From the NCBI GenBank assembly GCA_963790875.1, contig CAWBQT010000008.1, positions 186,001-250,000 on the forward strand: DNA of 64,000 nucleotides, given 5' to 3'. This document shows, one piece after another, positions 1 to 8,533 of the stretch. The notes under the pieces are model-generated. The model was not told the DNA's origin, did no database searches, and worked only from the letters and a program-made list of their open reading frames with translations. Origin of the DNA: AP-15 sp963790875 (lineage in GTDB: Bacteria > Pseudomonadota > Alphaproteobacteria > ATCC43930 > CGMCC-115725). The translations under genes were made by a program, and so were the position numbers. Position 1 is the stretch's first letter, and each line of letters opens with the position of its first letter.

Positions 1-63
1 AACCCTGCCCTACCATGCGCGCAGGGCTGCTGTGGAGCCCGCATCGAGCAGGAGGCGTGGGTA

Positions 64-1341
64 ATGGCGACGGGCGTCGAGACGGTAAAAAGCATTCCGT
101 GGTGGAAGGAGCCTACCAAAGACCAATGGTACGCGCTCGGCGCCGCCTGGATGGGCTGGACCCTCGACGCCTTCGATTTCACGATCTTCTTGTTGATCAT
201 GCTGCCGATATCGAAAGCGTTCAACGTCCCGCTGACCAGCGTGACGATCGTCTTCACCTTGACACTCTGGATGCGGCTCGTTGGTGCCACCGCGTCGGGG
301 TGGATGGCCGACCGGTTGGGCCGCAAGGTGCCATTGATGATTTCGATCTTCGGCTATTCGGTGTGCAACTTCATCGCCGGGTTTTCGCCGACTTTTCTGT
401 TTCTGCTGTTTTTCCGCGCCCTTCTCGGTTTCTTCATGGGGGCTGAGTGGCCGGCCGGCGCCTCTCTGGCGATGGAGACCTGGCCGATCCGCTCGCGCGG
501 TCTCATCAGCGGTTTCCTGCAAGGATCGTGGGGGCTGGGCTTTCTGCTGTCGAGCCTCGTCTACGGCCTGTTCTTTAAGTATGTCGGGTGGCGCGGCATG
601 CTGTGGGTCGGCATCGCCCCGGCCCTCGCGCTCGTCTATATCCGCTATTTCGTCAAGGAGCCTGAAGTCTGGCTCGAAAACCGACGCCGCCAGCGGGCGT
701 CGCACCGCGAAGTCAAGGTGCCGCTCGCCAAGATCTTCAAGCCCGGCATGCTTGCCAATACCTTGACGACCTGTTGGTTCCAGGCGGCCGGCTTCGTCAC
801 CTATTATTCGATCAACGCGCTGTTCGCGACCCATCTGCAGAAGGATTTGGGCCTCAGCCCGGCATTGATCGCGACGCCGATCGCTTTCGCCAACATCCTG
901 GTGTTTCTTGCAAGCTCAGGATGGGGCTGGGTGTCGGACAGGATCGGCCGTCGCTGGGCGATGATGATCCCGGCGATGTGCGCGATCCCGCTGGCACCGA
1001 TCTATCTGTTCTCCGGCAACTTCACCTGGGTCGTGATCGCCTTCATGGCGCAGGGGCTGTTCGCCGGCGGCGGCATGTACGGACAGGTGCCGAGTTATTT
1101 GACCGAGCGCTTCCCGACCGAAATCCGCGGCACCGCGACCGGCTTCTGCTATCACGTCGGCGCCATCCCCGGCGCGATGGTGCCGCCGATCCTGACCTTC
1201 TTCGCGATCAATTGGCATCTCGGCTTCGCGATCCCGATGCTGATCGGTACATTGTTCGGGCTCGGCAATTTCATCTTGTCGCTGGCCTTCGGCCCGGAGA
1301 CGCGCGGCACCGTGATGGTGCCCGACCTCGTCGTCGCCTGA
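64..1341 (+). CDS. MFS transporter, sialate/carboxylate:H+ symporter (SHS-like)
   Basis: A 425-residue, twelve-helix major facilitator permease of the inner membrane. The N-terminus (PWWKEPTKDQW, then GWTLDAFDF in helix 1) resembles NanT/JEN1-type symporters. The loop 2-3 signature DRLGRK lies near residue 82 and its repeat DRIGRR near residue 291, marking the two six-helix halves. The start is supported by AGGAGG about nine bases upstream. Close paralogues lie directly downstream and at 61.4 kb. The substrate is probably an organic acid, but this is an inference from the family; sequence alone does not give it. A strong terminator follows, so it is probably transcribed apart from the next gene. 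Confidence 0.85.
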   Translation: MATGVETVKSIPWWKEPTKDQWYALGAAWMGWTLDAFDFTIFLLIMLPISKAFNVPLTSVTIVFTLTLWMRLVGATASGWMADRLGRKVPLMISIFGYSVCNFIAGFSPTFLFLLFFRALLGFFMGAEWPAGASLAMETWPIRSRGLISGFLQGSWGLGFLLSSLVYGLFFKYVGWRGMLWVGIAPALALVYIRYFVKEPEVWLENRRRQRASHREVKVPLAKIFKPGMLANTLTTCWFQAAGFVTYYSINALFATHLQKDLGLSPALIATPIAFANILVFLASSGWGWVSDRIGRRWAMMIPAMCAIPLAPIYLFSGNFTWVVIAFMAQGLFAGGGMYGQVPSYLTERFPTEIRGTATGFCYHVGAIPGAMVPPILTFFAINWHLGFAIPMLIGTLFGLGNFILSLAFGPETRGTVMVPDLVVA

Positions 1342-1362
1342 CCGGTGTTTATCAAGCACTTC

Positions 1363-1391
1363 AGCCCCGGCCTTCGCGCCGGGGCTTTTTT
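1363..1391 (+). terminator. intrinsic terminator after first MFS gene
   Basis: The inverted repeat AGCCCCGGC / GCCGGGGCT with a short loop is followed directly by six or more T residues, a textbook Rho-independent terminator 21 bases past the stop codon. Confidence 0.9.
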
Positions 1392-1536
1392 GCCGGCCGG
1401 CTGCTCGCGACCTGCGAAACAGCCCCAAGATAAAGCTGTACGTCACATATCGACAGACAGCGGAGTGTTTCCTGTCTAAGGTAACTTGCAAGGCTCCGAA
1501 CAAGAAGCCGCCCGCCGAGTTGGGAGGAAAATTACG

Positions 1537-2817
1537 ATGGTGACGCTCGCCGCCGACAGCCCCGCAACCGTTCCGTGGTGGAAGGAGCCGACCAAGGAGC
1601 AATGGCTGGCGTGGTCCGCTGCCTGGCTCGGCTGGACCCTCGACGCCTTCGACTTCACGATCTTCCTCCTGATCATGGTGCCGATCTCGAAGGATTTTCA
1701 CGTCCCGCTAACCACGGTGACGTGGGTCTTCACCCTGACCCTGTGGATGCGGCTCGTCGGCGCCACCGCCTCGGGCTGGCTCTCCGACCGGATCGGGCGC
1801 AAGACGCCGCTGATGATCTCGATCGGCTGGTATTCGGTGTGCAACTTTATCGCGGCATTCTCGCCCGCCTTCTGGTTCTTGTTCCTGTTCCGCACACTGC
1901 TCGGTATCGGCATGGGGGCCGAATGGCCCTGCGGCGCCGCCTTGGCGATGGAGTCCTGGCCGATCCGCTCGCGCGGCTTCATGGCTGGCGTGCTGCAGGC
2001 CTCGTGGGGACTCGGCGCGTTGCTATCGAGCGCCGCCTATGGCCTCCTCTTCAATTTGATCGGGTGGCGCGGCCTGCTGATGCTCGGCGTACTGCCGGCG
2101 CTCGCGATCGTCTATGTGCGCAAGTTCGTGCAGGAACCGCCGGTCTGGGTCGAAAACCGCAGACTGCAGCGCCTGGAACACCGCGAGGTCAAGGTACCGC
2201 TCCTCAAGGTCTTCAAGCGCGGCATGCTCTACAACACCCTGACCGCGTGCTGGTGGATGGCGAGCGCTTTTATCGTCGGCTATTCGGTCGGCGGCATGTT
2301 TCCGACCTACCTGCAAAAGGACCTGCATCTGAGCCCGGCTTTCGTGGCCCTGCCGGTCATGCTGCAAAGCATCGTGTTTTTCCTGTCCGGCTCGGTCTAT
2401 GGCTTTCTCGCCGATCGCATCGGCCGACGCTGGGCGATCATCCTTCCGGCCCTACTCACCCTCCCGGTGGCTCCCCTCTATTTGATGACGCACGATTACG
2501 CGATGATCGTCGTATTCTTCACATTGCAGGGGGCGTTCGGCGGCGGCGGCATGCACACGCTCTACCCGGCCTATCTCTCGGAACGGTTCCCCACCGAGGT
2601 GCGAGCCACCGCCAGCGGCTTCGTTTATCACCAGGGGGCGATTTTCGGCGGCCTGACCGCGCCGGTGATCACCTATTTCGCGACGACCTGGCATCTGGGA
2701 TTTGCCGTGCCGATGCTGGTCGGCACCTCCCTTGCCGCAATCAGCGTCGCCTTGGCGGTGTTGTGCGGTCCGGAGACCAGGGGTAAGCGCCTCGTCGCCG
2801 AACTCTCGGTCGCCTGA
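1537..2817 (+). CDS. MFS transporter, SHS-like paralogue
   Basis: A 426-residue paralogue of the preceding permease, sharing PWWKEPTKEQW, GWTLDAFDF, the DRIGRK loop in the N-half and DRIGRRWA in the C-half. I place the start at ATG 1537 because GGGAGGAAA ends about six bases upstream; an upstream in-frame start at 1486 would add unconserved residues. It has its own leader of roughly 145 bases after the upstream terminator, so separate regulation is likely. Substrate unknown. Differences from the first copy are spread along the protein, suggesting an old duplication with possible change of substrate. Confidence 0.85.
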   Translation: MVTLAADSPATVPWWKEPTKEQWLAWSAAWLGWTLDAFDFTIFLLIMVPISKDFHVPLTTVTWVFTLTLWMRLVGATASGWLSDRIGRKTPLMISIGWYSVCNFIAAFSPAFWFLFLFRTLLGIGMGAEWPCGAALAMESWPIRSRGFMAGVLQASWGLGALLSSAAYGLLFNLIGWRGLLMLGVLPALAIVYVRKFVQEPPVWVENRRLQRLEHREVKVPLLKVFKRGMLYNTLTACWWMASAFIVGYSVGGMFPTYLQKDLHLSPAFVALPVMLQSIVFFLSGSVYGFLADRIGRRWAIILPALLTLPVAPLYLMTHDYAMIVVFFTLQGAFGGGGMHTLYPAYLSERFPTEVRATASGFVYHQGAIFGGLTAPVITYFATTWHLGFAVPMLVGTSLAAISVALAVLCGPETRGKRLVAELSVA

Positions 2818-2882
2818 GGCAGGCGGGCCCGAGGCGTAGGGGCTGATATCGGCGCCGCCGTCGAAGGCAGCATTTAAACGTC

Positions 2883-2917
2883 TCGTCGTCCCGGCGAAAG
2901 TTCCGCCGGGGCGACGA
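2883..2917. repeat. 14-bp-arm stem-loop, REP-like or weak terminator
   Basis: The arms TCGTCGTCCCGGCG and CGCCGGGGCGACGA pair at 13 of 14 positions around a 7-base loop, 65 bases beyond the MFS stop. There is no T-tract. It may terminate the MFS transcript or be an intergenic palindromic element of the type seen at 22.84 kb. Confidence 0.5.
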
Positions 2918-2990
2918 AGTATTCGATGCGGAGATAGACCACCCTAAAATCCAGGACCGGGGATGGACAACGGGCACTTCGCCGAGGCCC

Positions 2991-3369
2991 TCATCCGTGC
3001 GGCGGCCATTGGTGCAGTGCTGTGAACAGCAGCCCGAGCCCGACGACCAGCGCTGCGCCGAGCCGCAGCACCACCCTGTCGATCCGGTGGTTCAATCGCA
3101 ATTCCGTCGTCTGCAGGTCGGCGCGCAGCCCTGCCTCGACCCGTTCCAGTTCCGCGCAGCCCCGCCTCGACCCGTTGCAAATCCGCCCGCAGCGCCGCTT
3201 CGACACGTTCGAGGTCGGCGCGCAATCCGCCCTCGACCCGCTGCAGATCGGCCCGCGTCGCCACGTTGTCGTGGATCGCGTCGTAGATCACTGTCCCGAC
3301 TTCCTCAGCGGCTTCGGGCCGCATGCCGCTCCTTTCGAGGGCGCGGATCAGCGTGTGACGGCCGGTCAT
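2991..3369 (-). pseudogene. frameshifted coiled-coil membrane protein, DUF1640/CCDC90-like
   Basis: Reading from ATG 3369, the first frame gives an N-terminal helix with AIHDNVATRADLQRVEGGLR followed by 11-residue repeats of the form DLxRVEaGLRA. The second frame resumes at ELERVEAGLRADLQ and ends in a transmembrane helix (LGAALVVGLGLLFTAL). Joined, they give about 125 residues: a coiled coil anchored by one C-terminal membrane segment, as in DUF1640-like proteins. The break is near 3153-3156, where one GC dinucleotide seems missing from a 33-base repeat unit. It could be a genuine two-base contraction or a sequencing error. Divergent from the ATP-grasp gene. Confidence 0.6.
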
Positions 3370-3595
3370 GGTGCTCGGTTATCTTTTGGGTGCGGTCGGA
3401 GGCCGCGGTCAATTGGCGTGTAGCCGCTGGACGCCGCCCTGGGCCGCGAAAGAGCCGCCGAGGCCAGTGGAGGCATTCGTTGCGAATGCCCATTTTTTCG
3501 GCGCTCGGTTCCATGCTGCCGCCCCGCTGGACCTTTCGAGATTTGGCGCGGAAAATGCTTATGAACGGCAGCGGTCGGCGTTTTCGGGCAGGCAG

Positions 3596-5020
3596 ATGGC
3601 CCCCTCGGTCCTCGATGGTTACGACCCGCAGGGTTTCTACTGCGAGATGCTGCGCGGCCCGGCGAGCCCGGCAATCCGGCAGCGTCTGGGCCAGCTTTCG
3701 GTCGACGCGCTGAAGGAACGCTCGGCCGCCGCCAATGCCGAGCTCTACAATCTTGGGATCACCTTCACGGTCTATTCGGACGCGCAGATGATCGACCGGA
3801 TCCTGCCCTTCGACGTTTTGCCGCGCGTTTTGTCGGGCGGCGAATGGCGGCATGTCGAAAGCGGCATCGTGCAGCGCATCGCCGCGATCAACCTGTTGCT
3901 CGACGACATCTACCACGACCAGCATATCTTAAAGGATGGCGTCGTTCCGCCAGAGCTGATCCTCGGCAACAAGAACTACCGAGCGCTGATGCGCGGCATC
4001 GCCGTGCCGCACAAGGCCTACGCCAATATCTGCGGCATCGATATCGTGCGCGACGAAAACGGGGCCTTTCTCGTCCTCGAAGACAATGCCCGCACGCCCT
4101 CGGGCGTCAGCTACGTCGTCGAAAACCGGCACATGATGCTGCGCGCCTTCCCCGACCTGCTCGACGAAATCAGCCTGCGGCCGATCGACAACTACGGCGC
4201 CAAGCTGATCGCGGCGCTGCAGGAGATGGCGCCCGCCGGCGTCTCCGACCCGCAAACGGTGCTGCTCTCGCCCGGCACCTACAACTCGGCCTATTTCGAG
4301 CACGTGTTTCTCGCCCGCGAGATGGGCGTGCCGCTGGTCGAAGGCTCGGATCTCGTCGTCGACGACGACTGCGTCTTCATGCGCACGACCGGCGGCCTCG
4401 CGCGGGTTGATGTGATCTACCGCCGGATCAACGACGAATATCTCGACCCCGAGGCGTTCCTGCCGGAAAGCATGCTCGGCGTGAAGGGGCTGATGCGCGC
4501 CTATCGCGCCGGCAAGGTAGCGCTCGCCAACGCCGTCGGCACCGGCGTCGCCGACGACAAGGCGGTCTATGCCTATATGCCGCGCATCATCCGCTATTAT
4601 CTCGGCCAGGAGCCGATCCTGCCGAATGTCGAGACCCATATCTGCCGTGAGCAGCAGGCGCTCTCCTATACGCTCGACCATCTCGCCGAGCTCGTCGTCA
4701 AGCCGGTCGGCGAGGCCGGTGGCTACGGCATCACGGTCGGCCCAAAAGCGAGCCGCGGGGAATTGGCCGATTGCCGCGCCAAGCTCGTCGCCGACCCGGC
4801 CAACTACATCAGCCAGCCTTGCATCAACCTGTCCGTCGCGCCGACTCTGGTCGACGGCCGCATCGAGCCGCGGCATGTCGATCTGCGGCCGTTTGCGGTG
4901 ACCGGTGCGAGTACCTGGGTGTTGCCGGGCGGTCTGACGCGGGTGGCCCTGCGGCGCGGCTCGCTGGTCGTCAATTCGTCGCAAGGCGGCGGCTCGAAGG
5001 ACACCTGGGTTGTTGAGTGA
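3596..5020 (+). CDS. circularly permuted ATP-grasp protein (DUF404/DUF407 type)
   Basis: 474 residues from ATG 3596 (MAPSVLDGYDPQGFYCEM), the usual length for circularly permuted type 2 ATP-grasp proteins; the open frame extends upstream to 3368 but without family-like sequence. Recognisable blocks are EDNARTPSGVSYVVENR, the TGGLARVDVIYRRIND segment and KPVGEAGGYGI with the nucleotide-binding lysine. The family is predicted to form amide or peptide-type bonds using ATP; the substrate is unknown. The stop overlaps the TTG start of the alpha-E gene by 11 bases, and a transglutaminase follows, a known conserved trio. The start codon choice is moderately certain. Confidence 0.88.
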   Translation: MAPSVLDGYDPQGFYCEMLRGPASPAIRQRLGQLSVDALKERSAAANAELYNLGITFTVYSDAQMIDRILPFDVLPRVLSGGEWRHVESGIVQRIAAINLLLDDIYHDQHILKDGVVPPELILGNKNYRALMRGIAVPHKAYANICGIDIVRDENGAFLVLEDNARTPSGVSYVVENRHMMLRAFPDLLDEISLRPIDNYGAKLIAALQEMAPAGVSDPQTVLLSPGTYNSAYFEHVFLAREMGVPLVEGSDLVVDDDCVFMRTTGGLARVDVIYRRINDEYLDPEAFLPESMLGVKGLMRAYRAGKVALANAVGTGVADDKAVYAYMPRIIRYYLGQEPILPNVETHICREQQALSYTLDHLAELVVKPVGEAGGYGITVGPKASRGELADCRAKLVADPANYISQPCINLSVAPTLVDGRIEPRHVDLRPFAVTGASTWVLPGGLTRVALRRGSLVVNSSQGGGSKDTWVVE

Positions 5021-6002
5021 CGTCCTCCTCGCCCGCTACGCGGATTGCATCTTCTGGCTCGCGCGCTATGTCGAACGCGCGGAAAATTTGGCGCGTATCC
5101 TCGACGTCAACGAGACCTTTTCGCGCGACAGCCGCGGCGGCCAGAACTGGCGCTCGATCGTCCAGCTCAATTCCGACGAAACGCGTTTCTTTGCCACGCA
5201 CGACGCGGCGACGACGGCGAGCGTCCTCAAATTCTACCTCGTCGATGCGACGAACCCGACCTCGATCGTCAGCGCGATCAAGAGTGCGCGGGAAAATGCG
5301 CGCACGTTGCGGCCGTTGATCTCGACCGAGATGTGGGTGCAGCTGAACGTCTTCTACAACCGTCTCGCCCGGATCGGCCCCGAGGATCTGCTGCCCGGCC
5401 GGCTCGCCGCCCTGTTCGCGACGGTCAAGGAAGCCTGCCAGACCCACACCGGCATTACCGAGGGTACCTTTTTCCGTGATCAGGGCTGGTATTTTTATCA
5501 ACTGGGACGCTATATCGAGCGCGCCGACCAGACGACGCGGCTCCTCGACATCAAATACCATCTCTTGTTGCCGCAGCGCGCCGATGTCGGCTCGCCGACC
5601 GACGTCAGCCAATGGAATGCGCTGTTGCGTTCGGCGGCCGGTTACCACGCTTATCGCCGCCTGCATACGGCGAGCACGACCCCGGCGCGGGTCGCCGGCT
5701 TTCTGCTGTTGAACCAGGCCTTTCCGCGCTCGGTGCATCATTGCGTGCGCGAGGCCGGTCGGCTCCTCGGCGAGGTCAAGTCGCGCTATGCGCTGCGCGG
5801 CGCCAACGATGCGGCCGAGGAACTCGATCGCCTGCGCGCCGTTTTCGGAACACTGACGATAACTGCGATCCTGAGCGAGGGGTTGCACGAGTTTCTCGAC
5901 CTGATCCAACGCCAGCTGATCGCCATCACCCGCGACCTTTCGATCGCCTTTTTCGGCTATTCGCCGAGCCAGGAGCAGAGGCAGGCATCGGCTGCGCAAT
6001 AG
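5010..6002 (+). CDS. alpha-E domain protein (DUF403)
   Basis: 330 residues opening with LLARYADCIFWLARYVERAE, the N-terminal signature of the all-helical alpha-E family that accompanies circularly permuted ATP-grasp enzymes. The start is TTG at 5010, inside the end of the ATP-grasp gene, which implies translational coupling; no better in-frame ATG fits the family N-terminus. The role is unknown; it is predicted to work with the ATP-grasp partner in a peptide or amide synthesis step. The transglutaminase gene begins ten bases after its stop, so all three form one operon. Confidence 0.88.
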   Translation: MLSDVLLARYADCIFWLARYVERAENLARILDVNETFSRDSRGGQNWRSIVQLNSDETRFFATHDAATTASVLKFYLVDATNPTSIVSAIKSARENARTLRPLISTEMWVQLNVFYNRLARIGPEDLLPGRLAALFATVKEACQTHTGITEGTFFRDQGWYFYQLGRYIERADQTTRLLDIKYHLLLPQRADVGSPTDVSQWNALLRSAAGYHAYRRLHTASTTPARVAGFLLLNQAFPRSVHHCVREAGRLLGEVKSRYALRGANDAAEELDRLRAVFGTLTITAILSEGLHEFLDLIQRQLIAITRDLSIAFFGYSPSQEQRQASAAQ

Positions 6003-6011
6003 GCAGGAGCG

Positions 6012-6887
6012 ATGCCGGTTATTACCGTCCGTCACGTCACGACCTACCGCTACACCCAGCCGGTCGCCTTCGGCGAGCACCGGTTGATGCTGCGGCCGCG
6101 CGACAGCTACGACCAGAAACTCCTCGACGCGCGGCTCGCGATCGCGCCGGAGCCCGCCGATATCCGGTGGGCGCACGACGTGTTCGGCAATTGCGTCGAG
6201 ATCGTCCGTTTTGCCGCCCGGGCCGCGGAATTGCGCTTCGACAGCCTCATCCGCCTCCAGCATTCTTCGGGATATGCGCTCGATTTTCAGCTTGAGGATT
6301 ATGCCCGACTTTACCCTTTTACCTATGGCGCAGCGGAGATGCCCGATCTGTCGCCCTCGATCGAGCGGCAATATCTCGACCCGGAGCACGAGCTCGACAA
6401 TTGGGCGCGGCAGTTCCTGCGCCATGACGGCCGCGCCGATACAGTCGAGATGCTGGCGGCAATGACCCACGCCATCCAGGCGAATTTCGGCTATGTTGCG
6501 CGCGAAGAGAGCGGCATCCAGGATCCGGTGCAGACACTGCGGCAGGGAAGCGGCAGCTGCCGCGACTTTGCCGTCTTGATGATGGAGGCGGTGCGCTCGC
6601 TCGGGCTCGCCGCGCATTTCGTCAGCGGCTATCTCTATGTCCCCGACGGGGCCGCCGCGGCGCGGGGGGCGGGCGCGACGCACGCCTGGCTGCGCGTCTA
6701 TCTGCCGAGCGCCGGCTGGGTCGAGTTCGATCCGACCAACGGCATCGTCGGCAGCCGCGACCTGATCCGCGTCGCGGTGATGCGCGATCCGCGCCAGGCG
6801 GCGCCGGTTTCCGGCAGCTGGACCGGCTTTCCGTCCGACTATCTCGGCCTGACCGTCGAAGTCGAGGTCACCGCTGCCGACGGCTGA
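6012..6887 (+). CDS. transglutaminase-like cysteine peptidase
   Basis: 291 residues. The N-terminal bacterial transglutaminase-associated domain begins VRHVTTYRYTQPVAFGEHRL. The papain-like core follows with catalytic Cys in GSGSCRDFAVLMMEAVR, His in THAWLRVYLP and Asp in WVEFDPTNG. No signal peptide is evident, so action is probably cytoplasmic. It is the third gene of the ATP-grasp / alpha-E operon and probably cleaves or transfers the amide product made by that pair. The next gene is on the opposite strand 32 bases on. Confidence 0.9.
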   Translation: MPVITVRHVTTYRYTQPVAFGEHRLMLRPRDSYDQKLLDARLAIAPEPADIRWAHDVFGNCVEIVRFAARAAELRFDSLIRLQHSSGYALDFQLEDYARLYPFTYGAAEMPDLSPSIERQYLDPEHELDNWARQFLRHDGRADTVEMLAAMTHAIQANFGYVAREESGIQDPVQTLRQGSGSCRDFAVLMMEAVRSLGLAAHFVSGYLYVPDGAAAARGAGATHAWLRVYLPSAGWVEFDPTNGIVGSRDLIRVAVMRDPRQAAPVSGSWTGFPSDYLGLTVEVEVTAADG

Positions 6888-6919
6888 CATCGCGGCCGAG
6901 GCGCCGGCGGCGCACCGCT

Positions 6920-7678
6920 CTAGGCGGCGAGAGAGCCGCCGTCGACGTAAAGCTCGGCGCCGGTGATGTAGGAGGCTTCGTCCGAGGCGAGAAAGAGGAC
7001 GGCATTCGCGACCTCCTCGGGGCGGCCGGCGCGACCCATCGGTATCTGCCGCAGCATCTGCGCGCGGACCTCGGGGTCGGCGGTCCGGCCCGACGAGCGC
7101 ATCGGCGGCATCAGCCCGGGATGCACCGAATTGACCCGGATGTTGTCGGCGGCGTGCTGCACGGCGGCGGCCTTGGTCAGCGTGCGGACCGCGCCCTTCG
7201 AGGCGTTGTATCCGACATGCACCCCGCGCTGGCCGGTGATCCCGGAAATCGAGGAGATGTTGACGATCGCGCCGCCGCCCTGCGCCTGCATGATCGGGAT
7301 CGCGAATTTCATGCCGAGAAAGACGCCGCGGGCATTGACCGACATCAGCCGGTCCCAGGCCGCGGTCTCGAACAGATCCTCGACCGCGCTGCCGGAGAGC
7401 CCCGCATCGTTGACCAGGATGTCGAGCCGGCCATAAGCGGCGAGCGTCGCCTCGACGGCGGTCTTCCATTCCGCCTCGCTGGTGACGTCGAGAGCGTGGA
7501 ACAGCGCCGAACCGTTGCCTCGAACGATGTCGGCGACGATCGCGCGGCCCTCTTCGGCGAGCACATCGGCAACGACAACCTTGGCGCCCTCACCGGCAAA
7601 AATCCGCGCCATGCTGGCGCCCATCCCGGATGCTGCGCCGGTGATCAGCGCAACCTTGCTTTCGAGCCGCATCTTCAT
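6920..7678 (-). CDS. SDR family oxidoreductase
   Basis: 252 residues of classical short-chain dehydrogenase/reductase. The Rossmann motif TGAASGMG is near residue 14, NDAG marks beta-4, the catalytic Ser is in NISSISG, and the YNASKGA motif supplies Tyr and Lys. The C-terminus has the usual FLASDEASYITGAELYVDGG. Probably an NAD(P)-dependent alcohol/ketone enzyme; the substrate cannot be read. It converges on the transglutaminase gene and is divergent from the ABM-like gene. Confidence 0.88.
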   Translation of the reverse strand: MKMRLESKVALITGAASGMGASMARIFAGEGAKVVVADVLAEEGRAIVADIVRGNGSALFHALDVTSEAEWKTAVEATLAAYGRLDILVNDAGLSGSAVEDLFETAAWDRLMSVNARGVFLGMKFAIPIMQAQGGGAIVNISSISGITGQRGVHVGYNASKGAVRTLTKAAAVQHAADNIRVNSVHPGLMPPMRSSGRTADPEVRAQMLRQIPMGRAGRPEEVANAVLFLASDEASYITGAELYVDGGSLAA

Positions 7679-7840
7679 GCCTCCGTCGGATTGCGCAGGT
7701 CCACGACGCTGATCCTGCCGCGTCGCTGGGCTATTGTTGCCCCCCGAACAGCGCCAGGGCTATCCCGGAAGCGCATTCAACGGAAAAACCCGACTTGCGC
7801 CGCGGCGCAAGTCGCTTTCAAGGGAGGAGCCTGAAGATGG

Positions 7841-8521
7841 GTGTTTCCCATTTTCTCCGTTATGCTGGCCGCGGCCGGTTTTCGGCCGGTGCAGGCGGAG
7901 AGCGGCGTGAACGGCACGGTCTACAGCATCTGCTATTTCGGGGTGGCGGCACCCGAGGTCGCCGCGGCGGCCCGGCTCACGCGCGCGTTCGCCACGGCGA
8001 GCGGCAAGGAGCCGGGTAATATCAGGTTCGCGGCTTTTCAGGAGATCGGCCGGCCGAGCCGCTTCGCGATCTTCGAGGCCTGGCATGACAAGACGGCCGC
8101 CGGCGCCCATCAGGCGGCCGCGGCCACCGCCGCCTGGAGCGACAAGCTCGCACCGATGCTGGTCGGCCCATTCGAAATCCGCTCCTTCGGCGGATTCTCG
8201 CTGGCGGCGGCGAGCGCCGATGGCGACACGCGCGCGGTTTATGTCCTCACCCATGTCGACGTCTTTCCGCGCGGCAAGGACGAGGCCGCCGCCCTCGTCA
8301 CCACCCACGCCGAAGCCGGCCGGAAGATGCCCGGAAACCTGCGGTTCGACGTGCTGCAGGTCGACGGCCATGCGAACCACTTCACGCTCGTCGAAGGGTG
8401 GCTCGACCGGGCGGCCTTGGAGGCGAGCCTGAGCGCAGCGCCGACCCGCGAGTTTCGGCGCCGGCTGACGCCGCTCGAAGGCGCCCTCTACGACGAGCGC
8501 CTCTATCACGAACTGCGCTGA
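7841..8521 (+). CDS. antibiotic biosynthesis monooxygenase (ABM)-like protein, two domains
   Basis: 226 residues with a signal-like N-terminus (MLAAAGFRPVQA) and two tandem ferredoxin-like ABM folds, each with a pattern of the type NIRFAAFQEIGRPSRFAIFEAW / NLRFDVLQVDGHANHFTLVEGW. ABM domains act in small quinone or haem oxygenases or as stress proteins; the reaction here is unknown. The start is awkward: the Shine-Dalgarno-like AGGGAGGAG best fits ATG 7837, which is in another frame, so I use GTG 7841. A one-base deletion after 7837 is possible. The hemD-family gene follows 12 bases on, so they are probably co-transcribed. Confidence 0.65.
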   Translation: MFPIFSVMLAAAGFRPVQAESGVNGTVYSICYFGVAAPEVAAAARLTRAFATASGKEPGNIRFAAFQEIGRPSRFAIFEAWHDKTAAGAHQAAAATAAWSDKLAPMLVGPFEIRSFGGFSLAAASADGDTRAVYVLTHVDVFPRGKDEAAALVTTHAEAGRKMPGNLRFDVLQVDGHANHFTLVEGWLDRAALEASLSAAPTREFRRRLTPLEGALYDERLYHELR

Positions 8522-8533
8522 ACGGTTTTCGCG

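Noticed and set aside
4971..7469. An 832-codon open frame on the minus strand across the alpha-E and transglutaminase genes
   Set aside because: It is antisense to three strongly supported genes, has low-complexity Arg/Gly-rich sequence and no domain. Long antisense frames are expected at this GC content.
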